From contig JADIYM010000002.1 in NCBI GenBank assembly GCA_016705245.1, forward strand, positions 124,001 to 188,000: a DNA stretch of 64,000 bases, given 5' to 3'. Under the pieces are notes generated by a model. That model was given only the letters and a program-made list of their open reading frames with translations, made no database searches and was not told where the DNA came from. Of the stretch, positions 17,867-26,369 are shown piece by piece. Source of the DNA: Blastocatellia bacterium (GTDB lineage Bacteria; Acidobacteriota; Blastocatellia; UBA7656; JADIYM01). The position numbers and the translations under genes were made by a program. Numbering within the stretch: the first letter of the stretch is position 1; the number at the start of each line of letters is the position of its first letter.

Positions 17867-19672
17867 ATGACAAGGCCGGCTGACAACACCGCAGCCAATT
17901 GTCCCGCGTGCGGTACGACCGAGGTCGAAACCGGAGCCCCCGTGTGCTCACAGTGCGGGGCCGATATGCCGGGTATTGCCGACACCTCCGAGCTTGGTGG
18001 CGCGGCCTGCATTGGAGCCAGGCTGGCGGACACTTACATCGTTGACGGTGTGAGGTGGGCCTGGGAAGGCGTCACGTATCACGGAGCCCACATCGACGAG
18101 GCGAACGGCGAGCGCGTCATCATTGCCGAGCGACCGGCAACGGATCCCGATCCCCTGGCGGACGCAGGGCTGATGCGACCGGGAGAGACACTGGCGCTCT
18201 CGGTGAATCCTTTCCATACCGAACACGCCCTTCTCTCGAGGTTCGACTACTCCGGAATCGTGAAGTCGAGATCGGTCTTCGTGGAGGACGATCACGCTTA
18301 CATGGTGCTCGACAGCACGGATGGCGATCCGATTGCCGACCTCGGACCGGTAACCGAGGGCGAAGTCCGGGCGTGGGGACTCCAGCTCTGCCAGATCGTG
18401 AGCCTGCTGCATCGTCAGGGCATCGTGCACAACGGGATCGAGCCGAGCAGTTTCATCGTCGACGCACAGCGCCGGCTCAAGCTGGCGCGTTTCGATCGGT
18501 GCAGGCCGTCGGGCGCGTTCCGCTCGGACTCTCCCGTTCTGCCGCGTCCCGGATTCTCGGCGCCCGAATTGCATCGCGTGGACGCTGATTCGGTCGTCGA
18601 CCCGCGGTCCGACATCTTCTCGATCGGCGCCTTGCTTTTCTTCATGCTCTCCGGTGAGCCGTTGTCCGATGACGACCCGGTGGTTGCAGAGAAGGGCGAG
18701 ATCGAGCTTTATCCGAAGCTCATCATCGCCCCTGGCTTCGAACGTATTCTCAACCGGGCTCTGGCGCCGTATCCGGAGGACCGCTACCGGTCGGTGAACG
18801 AGATGAAGCTCGCTCTCGCCGACCTCAACGTGACCGTCAATGTGCGTGCCGGCCACTTCACCGATGTCGGCAAGGTCCGCGAGCTAAACGAGGACTCTCT
18901 CCTGGTTCTCAACCTCACGCAGTATTTCGAGTCGGTGCAGACGAACATTGGCCTGTACATCGTCTCGGATGGCATGGGAGGAGAGGCTGCCGGCGAGGTC
19001 GCGAGCCGCGTCACGGTTCGAGCCATCGCCGAATGGATCACCGACAAGCTCATTTCGGCGAGCCTTCGGTCGACACACGGCGAGCGTATCGCAGCCGAGA
19101 CGGAGACCGGGGGAATTCGGCTGGCCTCGAGTACCGGCGCTGACGTTCGTGCGTCCGAACTCCTGACGAATGCCATCATCCACGCAAACCAGGAAGTGCT
19201 TCAGTATGCGCGACTCAATCCGCATACGAGAGGTCTCGGCGCCACGGTGACGGCCGCCATGCTGGTCGGCAACTCGCTGACGATTGGCCACGTCGGTGAC
19301 AGTCGCGCCTACGTCATCACCGCCCGCGGAATCGAACAGTTCACCGAAGATCACTCGATCGTCGAGCGAATGGTCCGGGAGGGTCAGATCGAGCGGGACG
19401 AAGCCCGCTATCATCCGTACCGGAATGTCATTTATCGATCCATCGGGTGCCGCGAGGAGATCGAGATCGATATCGTGCGATGCATGCTCCGGTCCGGCGA
19501 GTCCTTTGTTCTCTGCTCGGACGGACTCAACGGTATGCTGACGGACGATCAGATTCACGATGTCGTGAATCGCAATCCTGAGCCGACTCAGGCCGCAAAG
19601 GAACTCGTCGTCGCGGCAAATGCGCACGGTGGCGAAGACAACATCTCTGTCGTCGTCGTTACCGTGTTGTAA
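17867..19672 (+). CDS. Zinc ribbon - pseudokinase - PP2C phosphatase fusion
   Basis: The product is 601 aa with three parts. Residues 10-40 form a zinc ribbon (CPACG, CSQCG). About 90-325 resemble a Hanks-type kinase, but the catalytic loop reads HNGIEPSSF at residue 188, so the HRD aspartate is absent and the DFG position reads RFDR: a likely pseudokinase. About 327-600 is a PP2C phosphatase with RELNEDS, VSDGMGGE, HVGDSRAY and LCSDGLNGML, so the metal-binding aspartates are present. It should remove Ser/Thr phosphates while the dead kinase may sense or scaffold. It leads a cluster containing an apparently active kinase (20521-21849), its probable counterpart. Confidence 0.88.
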   Translation: MTRPADNTAANCPACGTTEVETGAPVCSQCGADMPGIADTSELGGAACIGARLADTYIVDGVRWAWEGVTYHGAHIDEANGERVIIAERPATDPDPLADAGLMRPGETLALSVNPFHTEHALLSRFDYSGIVKSRSVFVEDDHAYMVLDSTDGDPIADLGPVTEGEVRAWGLQLCQIVSLLHRQGIVHNGIEPSSFIVDAQRRLKLARFDRCRPSGAFRSDSPVLPRPGFSAPELHRVDADSVVDPRSDIFSIGALLFFMLSGEPLSDDDPVVAEKGEIELYPKLIIAPGFERILNRALAPYPEDRYRSVNEMKLALADLNVTVNVRAGHFTDVGKVRELNEDSLLVLNLTQYFESVQTNIGLYIVSDGMGGEAAGEVASRVTVRAIAEWITDKLISASLRSTHGERIAAETETGGIRLASSTGADVRASELLTNAIIHANQEVLQYARLNPHTRGLGATVTAAMLVGNSLTIGHVGDSRAYVITARGIEQFTEDHSIVERMVREGQIERDEARYHPYRNVIYRSIGCREEIEIDIVRCMLRSGESFVLCSDGLNGMLTDDQIHDVVNRNPEPTQAAKELVVAANAHGGEDNISVVVVTVL

Positions 19673-19821
19673 TGACGGTGCACTGCGACCAACGCATACC
19701 CATGAACACGCTGCAATCGTTTTTCGCTACGGCGATACGCCCAGTCGGACTCAGCGAAGCGCTGGCTTCGGCCGCCCCAACCCGCTGAGTACTTCGGCAA
19801 GGATTCTGGAGGTCGATCGAT

Positions 19822-20457
19822 ATGGTTCGATGCCACAACTGCGGTACCGAGAATCTCGACGGATCTGAGTATTGCGACGAGTGCGGTATGCGGTTGAGCG
19901 AACGGCGGCCGTCGACGGCCGACCTCATGCGCCCACCCGGAGCGCCACTCTTCTCCGCGCCTCCGGTGGCGCCCAAGCCCGCGGTACCGGCCGGTCACTC
20001 GGGAGAACCTTCCGACCAGACGCTCCAGATGAGCTCGACGGGACAGACGAACGCGCCGGTCGTCTCTCCGATCCCTGTCTCATCGTCAGCCGGCCACAAG
20101 CTACCGGCGGGATCATCGGTAGCGCGCCTCATCATCGAGAGAGGGGGCCGGATCGGCAAGGAGTTCGCGGTAGCGGGCGGTGAAACGAACATCGGTCGGT
20201 GGGACGCCGATGGGGGCATCTTTCCGGATGTTGACCTCGACCAGGACGATCCTGAAGCGAAGGTGTCACGTCGCCACGCCCGCATCATGCGGGAGGGCAC
20301 GCAGTTTTTCATCGAGGACCTCGGGTCGACGAACGGGACGTTCATCAACCGCGGACGCCGGCTGCTGCCGGGCAACCGGCATCCGCTCAACAACGGCGAC
20401 GAGATCATTGTCGGGAAGACATTCCTGAAGTTCGTCGTCGAGGGAGCTCCGTTCTAG
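19822..20457 (+). CDS. Zinc ribbon - FHA domain protein
   Basis: The product is 211 aa. It has an N-terminal zinc ribbon (CHNCGTE, CDECGM), a Pro/Ser-rich linker (about 35-100) and a C-terminal FHA domain with FAVAGGETNIGRWD, SRRHARI and LGSTNGTFIN. These are the residues that read phosphothreonine. GGAGG lies before the ATG. The FHA domain could dock onto phosphorylated kinase or substrate proteins encoded next to it. No catalytic domain is present, so it is likely an adaptor. Confidence 0.9.
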   Translation: MVRCHNCGTENLDGSEYCDECGMRLSERRPSTADLMRPPGAPLFSAPPVAPKPAVPAGHSGEPSDQTLQMSSTGQTNAPVVSPIPVSSSAGHKLPAGSSVARLIIERGGRIGKEFAVAGGETNIGRWDADGGIFPDVDLDQDDPEAKVSRRHARIMREGTQFFIEDLGSTNGTFINRGRRLLPGNRHPLNNGDEIIVGKTFLKFVVEGAPF

Positions 20458-20520
20458 GAACTTGCCAGCTTCCAACCGGACCGTGACGCGGTCCTCGGCA
20501 GAGAAACGCACTCGCAAGAT

Positions 20521-21849
20521 ATGGACAAACCTCGACCGGTGGGCACAACGCTCGAGCCGGGCACCCTTCTCAACGACCGCTATTACATCGTGAAGCGGAT
20601 CGGAGGAGGGGGCATGGGCTCGGTCTACCAGGCGCGCGACAAGCGTCTGGCGGACAGGTTGTGCGCGGTCAAGGAAATGATCGAGATGTTCGCGGACGAG
20701 GGGCAGCGCGCCAAGGCCGTCGAGGACTTCACGCGAGAGGCTCAACTCCTCGCCTCGCTCGAACACCGATGCATCCCCACGATCTTCGACTACTTCATCG
20801 AGGGGGGCCGCTACTACCTCGTCATGAAGTACATCTCGGGCGGCGATCTCGCCGACCAGATGCGAAAGCGCGGAGGGCGGGTCGATGAACTGACGGTAAC
20901 GCGCTGGGGAATCCAGGTGTCGGACGTGCTGCACTACATCCACAACCAGGATCCGCCGATCATCTATCGCGACCTCAAGCCCGCAAACCTCATGCTTGAC
21001 GACAAGCAGGGCAAGATCATGCTGATCGACTTCGGCATTGCCCGCTTCGTCGCTCCCACTCAAAAGGGCGTAACGGCAATCGGAACGATGGGGTACGCGC
21101 CGCCGGAGCTCTTCGCCGGCAAGGTCCAGGCGCGATCGGATCTCTATTCGCTTGGCGCGACCATGTTCCACCTGCTGACGGGATCGGATCCGCAGGACAA
21201 TCCGCTCCTGATCTTCGACTTCTCGAAGAATCCGCGGCCTTCCCAGAGCAATCCGGCGCTCACGGCGGAGATGGACGCCATCATCACGAAGACCGTTGCT
21301 CACCGACCGGAGGACCGCCCCGCATCGGCGCTCGAGCTCATGCGAATGCTCGAGGAGCACGAACGGCGACTCGTGCTGCCGCACACGTCCGAGCCGGCTC
21401 CAGTCCCGATCTCGAGCGACGGGACGATTTTCTGCGGCAACTGCGGATCTCGCATCGCCGGCGACGACGTCTTTTGCGCCCACTGCGGCGCGCGCCAGCG
21501 GCACGCGGCGCCCGGACGTCCATCGGCGCGGTTGCAGCTTGCGGCGTCGGGGGACGCATCGGCGTCTTTCGTGCTCGACAAGGACAGCCACCTCATCGGC
21601 CGAACGGATCCGCACACCGGCATCTTTCCGGAGGTCGACCTGTCGCCCTACGACCCGGAAACCAAGGTATCGCGCCGGCACGCCCGAATCTATCGGCAGG
21701 GTCAACAGTTCCTCATCGAGGACCTTTCGAGTGTCAACGGCACGACAATCAATGGCGCAATACGCCTGCCTCCCAAGCAACCGCGCGTCCTCAACAGCGG
21801 CGACGAAGTGAAGCTCGGCGAGACGATGTTGAAGTTCATGCTGGGATAA
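20521..21849 (+). CDS. Ser/Thr protein kinase - zinc ribbon - FHA protein
   Basis: The product is 442 aa. The kinase domain (about 20-280) looks active: glycine loop IGGGGMGSVYQA, Lys51 in CAVKEM, catalytic YRDLKPANL with Asp151 and DFG Asp170. A zinc ribbon follows (CGNCGS, CAHCGA near 305-325), then an FHA domain (about 340-440) with HLIGRTDP, SRRHARIY and SSVNGTTIN. No transmembrane segment is seen, so it acts in the cytoplasm. The usual HRD is YRD, a common variant. The preceding gene has the same ribbon-FHA design, suggesting duplication. Confidence 0.93.
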   Translation: MDKPRPVGTTLEPGTLLNDRYYIVKRIGGGGMGSVYQARDKRLADRLCAVKEMIEMFADEGQRAKAVEDFTREAQLLASLEHRCIPTIFDYFIEGGRYYLVMKYISGGDLADQMRKRGGRVDELTVTRWGIQVSDVLHYIHNQDPPIIYRDLKPANLMLDDKQGKIMLIDFGIARFVAPTQKGVTAIGTMGYAPPELFAGKVQARSDLYSLGATMFHLLTGSDPQDNPLLIFDFSKNPRPSQSNPALTAEMDAIITKTVAHRPEDRPASALELMRMLEEHERRLVLPHTSEPAPVPISSDGTIFCGNCGSRIAGDDVFCAHCGARQRHAAPGRPSARLQLAASGDASASFVLDKDSHLIGRTDPHTGIFPEVDLSPYDPETKVSRRHARIYRQGQQFLIEDLSSVNGTTINGAIRLPPKQPRVLNSGDEVKLGETMLKFMLG

Positions 21850-21852
21850 GCC

Positions 21853-22479
21853 ATGGGATTGACGTGCAGGCAATGCGGGAACACGCTCCACGATCGGTCG
21901 AAATTCTGTCCGAAGTGCGGCGCGCGGGTCACGGGCAGCGGTCCGCTCGTGATGCCCGTTGCGCTGGCCGACCGCGAGACGGAAGTCGTCGAACATATGG
22001 ACGTTGATACCGAGCCTTTCGCACCTCGTGACTTCGAGGCGCCGCGGGGACAGGCGATCGATTACGAACGCGCCGACTTCGGCCAGCGTCTAGGGGCCTT
22101 TCTGTTCGACCTGCTGCTCTTCCTGATCATTCTGATGTCGGCGACGTTTCTTCTGTCGAGTTACAGTGAGAAGTCGATCGTCTCGAGCAATGCCATGCTC
22201 GTCGCCTTCTATTGCGTGGCCATACTCCTGTTCGGGTTCAACTTCATACTCCTCGCCGGAAGGACGGGCCAGACCATTGGAAAACGGCTCGTGGGGATTC
22301 GAATCGTTAAGGAGGACCACGAGCCGGCCGGTTACGTGAGCGTCATCCTCCGTCACTGCGTCGGGTATGTGTTGTCGACAGCCGGCCTGTTTCTCGGTTT
22401 TGTCTGGGTCGTTTGGGATCCCCGCAATCAGGGGTGGCACGACAAGATCGCGCGGACCATCGTCGTGCTCGCCCGCTAA
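21853..22479 (+). CDS. Zinc ribbon - RDD family membrane protein
   Basis: The product is 208 aa. A zinc ribbon (CRQCGN, CPKCGA) precedes an RDD domain starting near residue 75 (FGQRLGAFLFDLLLFLIILM) with the family's RxxD-type pattern and GRTGQTIGKRLVGIRIV. Three hydrophobic stretches are visible. RDD proteins are small integral membrane proteins, in a few cases linked to ion transport. It begins 4 bases after the kinase stop, so translation is coupled. It may anchor the ribbon/FHA proteins to the membrane, which is inference. Confidence 0.88.
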   Translation: MGLTCRQCGNTLHDRSKFCPKCGARVTGSGPLVMPVALADRETEVVEHMDVDTEPFAPRDFEAPRGQAIDYERADFGQRLGAFLFDLLLFLIILMSATFLLSSYSEKSIVSSNAMLVAFYCVAILLFGFNFILLAGRTGQTIGKRLVGIRIVKEDHEPAGYVSVILRHCVGYVLSTAGLFLGFVWVVWDPRNQGWHDKIARTIVVLAR

Positions 22480-22518
22480 TGGACGAGACTGCCCAACTCG
22501 CCGCCGTGGCACAGATCA

Positions 22519-24237
22519 ATGCCTGAGATCGTCATCAAGCCGAAGGCCTCCGGTGAATACACCGTGCCGCTCGAGAAGGTCCGCACGACGCTTGGTCGTT
22601 CGTCGCGAAACGACGTCTGTCTGAGCGATCCCTTCGCGTCGCGATTTCACGTCGAGGTGAGGCGGGAGGGCGACGACTACTTTGTCGCGGATGTTGGCAG
22701 TGCCAACGGCACGCTTATGAACGGTGCTCTGCTTGCCCGGCAGACGCGGCTGCAGCCCGGCGACGAGATGCGAATCGGCGAGACGACGATAACCTTCGTG
22801 CGAGATTCGAACTCGTCGGCCATCTCGCATACGTCTATCCTCTGGACCGACGCGCACAAGAGCCAGGAACCGGATGTGACCATCCAGTCGACCCGACCTG
22901 GACGACGAACGTCGGGGTTCCTCGACGCGTTGCGGACTACGACGCCCGACGTCACGAACGTTGGCGTCTCAAAGGCCGTCTCTGAGGCATTCGAGCGGCG
23001 CGACCTGCTCGCTGTCGTAAGCAAGGTGGGCGTTGCGCTGCTTTCAGGCACTACGCTCGACGAGACGTTCAAGATCGTGATGGACCTGGTGTTCGACACG
23101 ATTCCCGCTGAGCGCGGTTTCCTGTTCCTTCTCGATGGCGAGGAATTGCTGTTAAAGGTCTCGCGGTGCAGAAGCGGACCGGTTCAGCCGAACACGGCCG
23201 ACATCCAGATCAGCCGCTCGATCTCGGAACGCGTCTTCAACGAGGGGGTTGCGGTCCTGACATCGGACGCAATGCACGATCCCCGGTTTCAGGGCGCCGA
23301 CTCGATCATCCTGTCGGCGATCCGTTCAGTGATGGCCGTGCCGCTGAGCCTGGCCGATCAGACGTTCGGGATGATCTATGTCGACAACGCGTACGACAGC
23401 CGCTTCTCAGAGGATGATCTGAAGGTGCTCACGACCGTCGCAGGTGTTGCCTCGATCAAGATCGAGAACGCGAAGCTTGCCGAGGAGCGGCTCGAGAAAC
23501 GACGCCTCCAGGAAGAACTGAAGGTCGCGAGCGAGATCCAGATGCGGTTGCAGCCGGTGTGTCCGCCGCCGATCGATGGCTACAGCATCTGCGCCTACAG
23601 CATCTCGTCGCGTGAAATCGGCGGAGACTACTACGACTACATCGAGCGAAAGCGGCAAGGCCGGTATGCCCTGGCGCTGGGCGACGTTTCGGGAAAGGGA
23701 ATCGGCGCTGCTCTCCTCATGAGCTCGCTTCACGCCGCGGTCCGGGCCCAGACGCAGACCCAGTATCCGATTCGCGAGATGATGGCGAATCTCAATCAGT
23801 ACATCGCCGACAATTCACCGGAAAACAAGTTTCTCACCCTGTTCTATACCGAGTTGGACCCTCTGACGGGTGACCTCTACTACGCGAACGCCGGCCACAA
23901 TCCACCGATCCTTGCTCGCGCGACCGGTCAGATCGAGTTGCTGCACGCCACCGGACTGCCGATCGGGATCATGCACGACTCCGAATATGAGGAGGCCTGC
24001 GTCCGGCTCTGGCCGGGCGATGTGCTCGTTGTCTACAGCGACGGCATCACTGAGTCCGTGAACACGCTCGACGAGGAGTTTGGCGACGACCGGCTCGTCA
24101 CCGTCGTGACGAAGAACCTCGCGGCATCGGCGAGCAAGATCAGGGACCGCATCGACGAGTCGCTTTCGCGCTTCGTTGGAACCGCGGCGCCGGTCGACGA
24201 CATGACACTCCTGATCCTCAAGCGCAGTGCGTCGTGA
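22519..24237 (+). CDS. FHA - GAF - PP2C (SpoIIE/RsbU) phosphatase
   Basis: The product is 572 aa. Residues 1-95 are an FHA domain (TLGRSSRNDV, ASRFHVEV, GSANGTLMN). About 160-330 is a GAF domain with AERGFLFLL. A short coiled linker leads to a SpoIIE-type PP2C domain (about 370-570) with EIGGDYYDY, LALGDVSGKG, NAGHNPP and VYSDGITES, whose aspartates bind metal. Such proteins usually dephosphorylate anti-anti-sigma-like partners in response to a GAF ligand. No STAS protein or HATPase anti-sigma lies nearby. It closes the signalling cluster. Confidence 0.92.
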   Translation: MPEIVIKPKASGEYTVPLEKVRTTLGRSSRNDVCLSDPFASRFHVEVRREGDDYFVADVGSANGTLMNGALLARQTRLQPGDEMRIGETTITFVRDSNSSAISHTSILWTDAHKSQEPDVTIQSTRPGRRTSGFLDALRTTTPDVTNVGVSKAVSEAFERRDLLAVVSKVGVALLSGTTLDETFKIVMDLVFDTIPAERGFLFLLDGEELLLKVSRCRSGPVQPNTADIQISRSISERVFNEGVAVLTSDAMHDPRFQGADSIILSAIRSVMAVPLSLADQTFGMIYVDNAYDSRFSEDDLKVLTTVAGVASIKIENAKLAEERLEKRRLQEELKVASEIQMRLQPVCPPPIDGYSICAYSISSREIGGDYYDYIERKRQGRYALALGDVSGKGIGAALLMSSLHAAVRAQTQTQYPIREMMANLNQYIADNSPENKFLTLFYTELDPLTGDLYYANAGHNPPILARATGQIELLHATGLPIGIMHDSEYEEACVRLWPGDVLVVYSDGITESVNTLDEEFGDDRLVTVVTKNLAASASKIRDRIDESLSRFVGTAAPVDDMTLLILKRSAS

Positions 24238-24246
24238 CATCCGGCA

Positions 24247-25983
24247 TCAGCCGCCACACTTCGTGTCGACGGTTCGCTTGAGCGCCTGCACGTCAGCTGC
24301 CGACGGGTCGATCTGCAGCGCCTTTCGGAGCGAAGACTGTGCGTTTCCGCAATCGTTTCGGAACGCATAGATCCTTCCGAGCAGGACGTGACCGGCAACC
24401 GATTTCGGGTCCCAGAAGGTCGCGGCCTTCAACGCCTCGATCGCCCGGTCGTATTCGCCGGTTCGTTCGAACACCCGACCGCGCAAGAGGTGCGCCTCCG
24501 CATTGTCAGGGTTGACCTGGAGCACCCGTCCAAGTTCGTCGAGCGCTTCGCGATCACGGCCGGCCTGGAAGAAACCGCGGGCGCGGTCCATCGCATCCGC
24601 GACGCCGGCGGAATCACTCCCTGTCGCTGAAGCCGGCGGCAGCGCGGATGACGTTTCGCGATCTCGTCGAAGTCGAATCAAGGCCGTTCGCGAGAATCGG
24701 GGTTTCATTCCGGGTGAGGTCGGGAATGGACTTTTTGTCTCCCACTGGGCGAACGAAGGCAGGTGACGTTTGGCCTGATCGAGTGCTTCGGCGGCTTCGG
24801 CCGATCGTCCTGCGCGCTCGCTGGCCTTCCAGAGCAGGTAGAACGCTTCGCCATCGAGCGCCGTGTACCGTACGGCTTCGCCGTCGGCCGGTTTTCGACG
24901 GACGGCCTTCTGGAGCTGGTCCGCGGCGGCGACGTGATCGCCCTTCAGCCAAAGCGAATAACCATAGTTGAACTGCGTGTCGAGGTCGCGCGTGGCGGCT
25001 TCGGCTGCCGGCTTGAGATAGATGTTCGCGTCGTCAAACCGTCCAGCGCGGACATAGACGATGCCGGCGTTGTTGTAGACCTCGTAAAGCGGCATCTTCG
25101 GAACGAGATCCGTGAAGACACGAAGCGCCTGATCGTTCTGTTTGAGGTTCGCGTGCGACACGCCGACATAGAACGCAGCCTCCGTCGCTCGTGGATACGT
25201 CGCTTCGACGAGCTGGAGCAGCTTGATGGCTTCCTGCCATTTGCCGTCGAGATACGAGAGCCGCCCGAGCTCGAAAATCGCCTGGGTGAACTGTCCCTGG
25301 TCCTTCCGCTCCTTGCCGTAGGTCTCGATCGAGCGCGCAAGGAAGAGCGCCTTGTTCTGGAGGTCCGAAGGGGTGACGGCCTTCATGAAGTCTGCGAAGG
25401 CTGCGACGGGCACCTTTGTTGCCGAGCCGACAAGATCGTCTCGCGAGCACGGGAGTGCCGGGTTGCGCTGCTTGAGGATCTCGTAGGCCATCTCGCCCTG
25501 AATTTCCTGCAGCTTGGTCAACTTTTCGCCCCGGTTCAGCTCGCGACCAACGACCCGGCCTTCGCGGATGTCGATGAGCCGCGCTGCGACCGTTACCGTC
25601 TCCTTGTCTTTCTCGCCATCCACCCGATACGTGCCGACGATGATGAGGTCGGCGCCGGCGCGGTCACCAATCTTGATCGATGTGGCGCGGGTCAGGATTG
25701 CCGTGAGGGGAAGGCCCTCGCGTTCGTAAGCGAGGTTGCGCTCCTCGGGACGGATCGAAACGACGTCGGCGCTCTGGTCCAGAAGCTCAGAGAGCATTTC
25801 CGAAAAGCTCTCGCCGATCCAGTTGTATTCGGGGCGATCCGACGTGTTCTCGAACGGAAACACGAGAACCGTGTCGGTCGACGCGGCAACGGCCGTCGTG
25901 GACGTCCCAGCTGCCAGCGAGGATGAACCCGGCGCGAAGCCGGAGGCGATCACAAGGAGGAGAATTGAGGTCAGAATTTTCAT
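24247..25983 (-). CDS. Secreted TPR protein with CsgG/FlgO-like N-terminal domain
   Basis: The product is 578 aa. The start at 25983 gives a signal peptide (MKILTSILLLVIASGFAPG); no strong ribosome site is visible. An N-terminal domain begins VLVFPFENTSDRPEYNWIG, the pattern of curli-assembly/FlgO-like lipoprotein and TolB-related domains. The remainder has many TPR repeats, clearest near the C-terminus (DNAEAHLLRGRVFERTGEYD, then KSVAGHVLLGRIYAFRND). A role in envelope assembly or protein scaffolding is likely. Its stop lies 10 bases from the convergent SpoIIE gene. Two tRNA genes lie directly upstream on the same strand. Confidence 0.8.
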   Translation of the reverse strand: MKILTSILLLVIASGFAPGSSSLAAGTSTTAVAASTDTVLVFPFENTSDRPEYNWIGESFSEMLSELLDQSADVVSIRPEERNLAYEREGLPLTAILTRATSIKIGDRAGADLIIVGTYRVDGEKDKETVTVAARLIDIREGRVVGRELNRGEKLTKLQEIQGEMAYEILKQRNPALPCSRDDLVGSATKVPVAAFADFMKAVTPSDLQNKALFLARSIETYGKERKDQGQFTQAIFELGRLSYLDGKWQEAIKLLQLVEATYPRATEAAFYVGVSHANLKQNDQALRVFTDLVPKMPLYEVYNNAGIVYVRAGRFDDANIYLKPAAEAATRDLDTQFNYGYSLWLKGDHVAAADQLQKAVRRKPADGEAVRYTALDGEAFYLLWKASERAGRSAEAAEALDQAKRHLPSFAQWETKSPFPTSPGMKPRFSRTALIRLRRDRETSSALPPASATGSDSAGVADAMDRARGFFQAGRDREALDELGRVLQVNPDNAEAHLLRGRVFERTGEYDRAIEALKAATFWDPKSVAGHVLLGRIYAFRNDCGNAQSSLRKALQIDPSAADVQALKRTVDTKCGG

Positions 25984-26037
25984 GATGAAATACCACGAGC
26001 CGCGCGTCGACAAGCAACACGCGGCTCTTGTGGAAAC

Positions 26038-26109
<72 letters not shown>

Positions 26110-26118
26110 ATAAAAAAA

Positions 26119-26191
<73 letters not shown>

Positions 26192-26283
26192 CTGTGCGTC
26201 CTCGGATCCGAAAACTTCATCGGGTCCTCAGACGACGGCGTATCTTACTGACGTTGCCTGAAGGCGTCAACGGAACGATCGAG

Positions 26284-26359
26284 CTTGGCGCCTTTGCGCC
26301 TTTGCGCGAGCTTCTCCTCGGTCCCGGAGAGGCTCGCGCAAAGGCGCAAAGGCGCCAAG
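26284..26359 (-). terminator. Perfect 28-bp hairpin downstream of proS
   Basis: 26284-26311 is the exact reverse complement of 26332-26359, built of repeated TTTGCGCC/GGCGCAAA words; the 20-base loop has its own small stem. It lies 10 bases past the proS stop and before tRNA-Lys, so it may terminate proS. No U-run is present. It belongs to a family of similar hairpins in the window. Confidence 0.7.
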
Positions 26360-26369
26360 GCCAAGGCGT

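Noticed and set aside
20266..21996. 576-codon open frame antisense to the FHA and kinase genes
   Set aside because: The plus strand holds intact kinase and FHA motifs; the antisense product has no family features.
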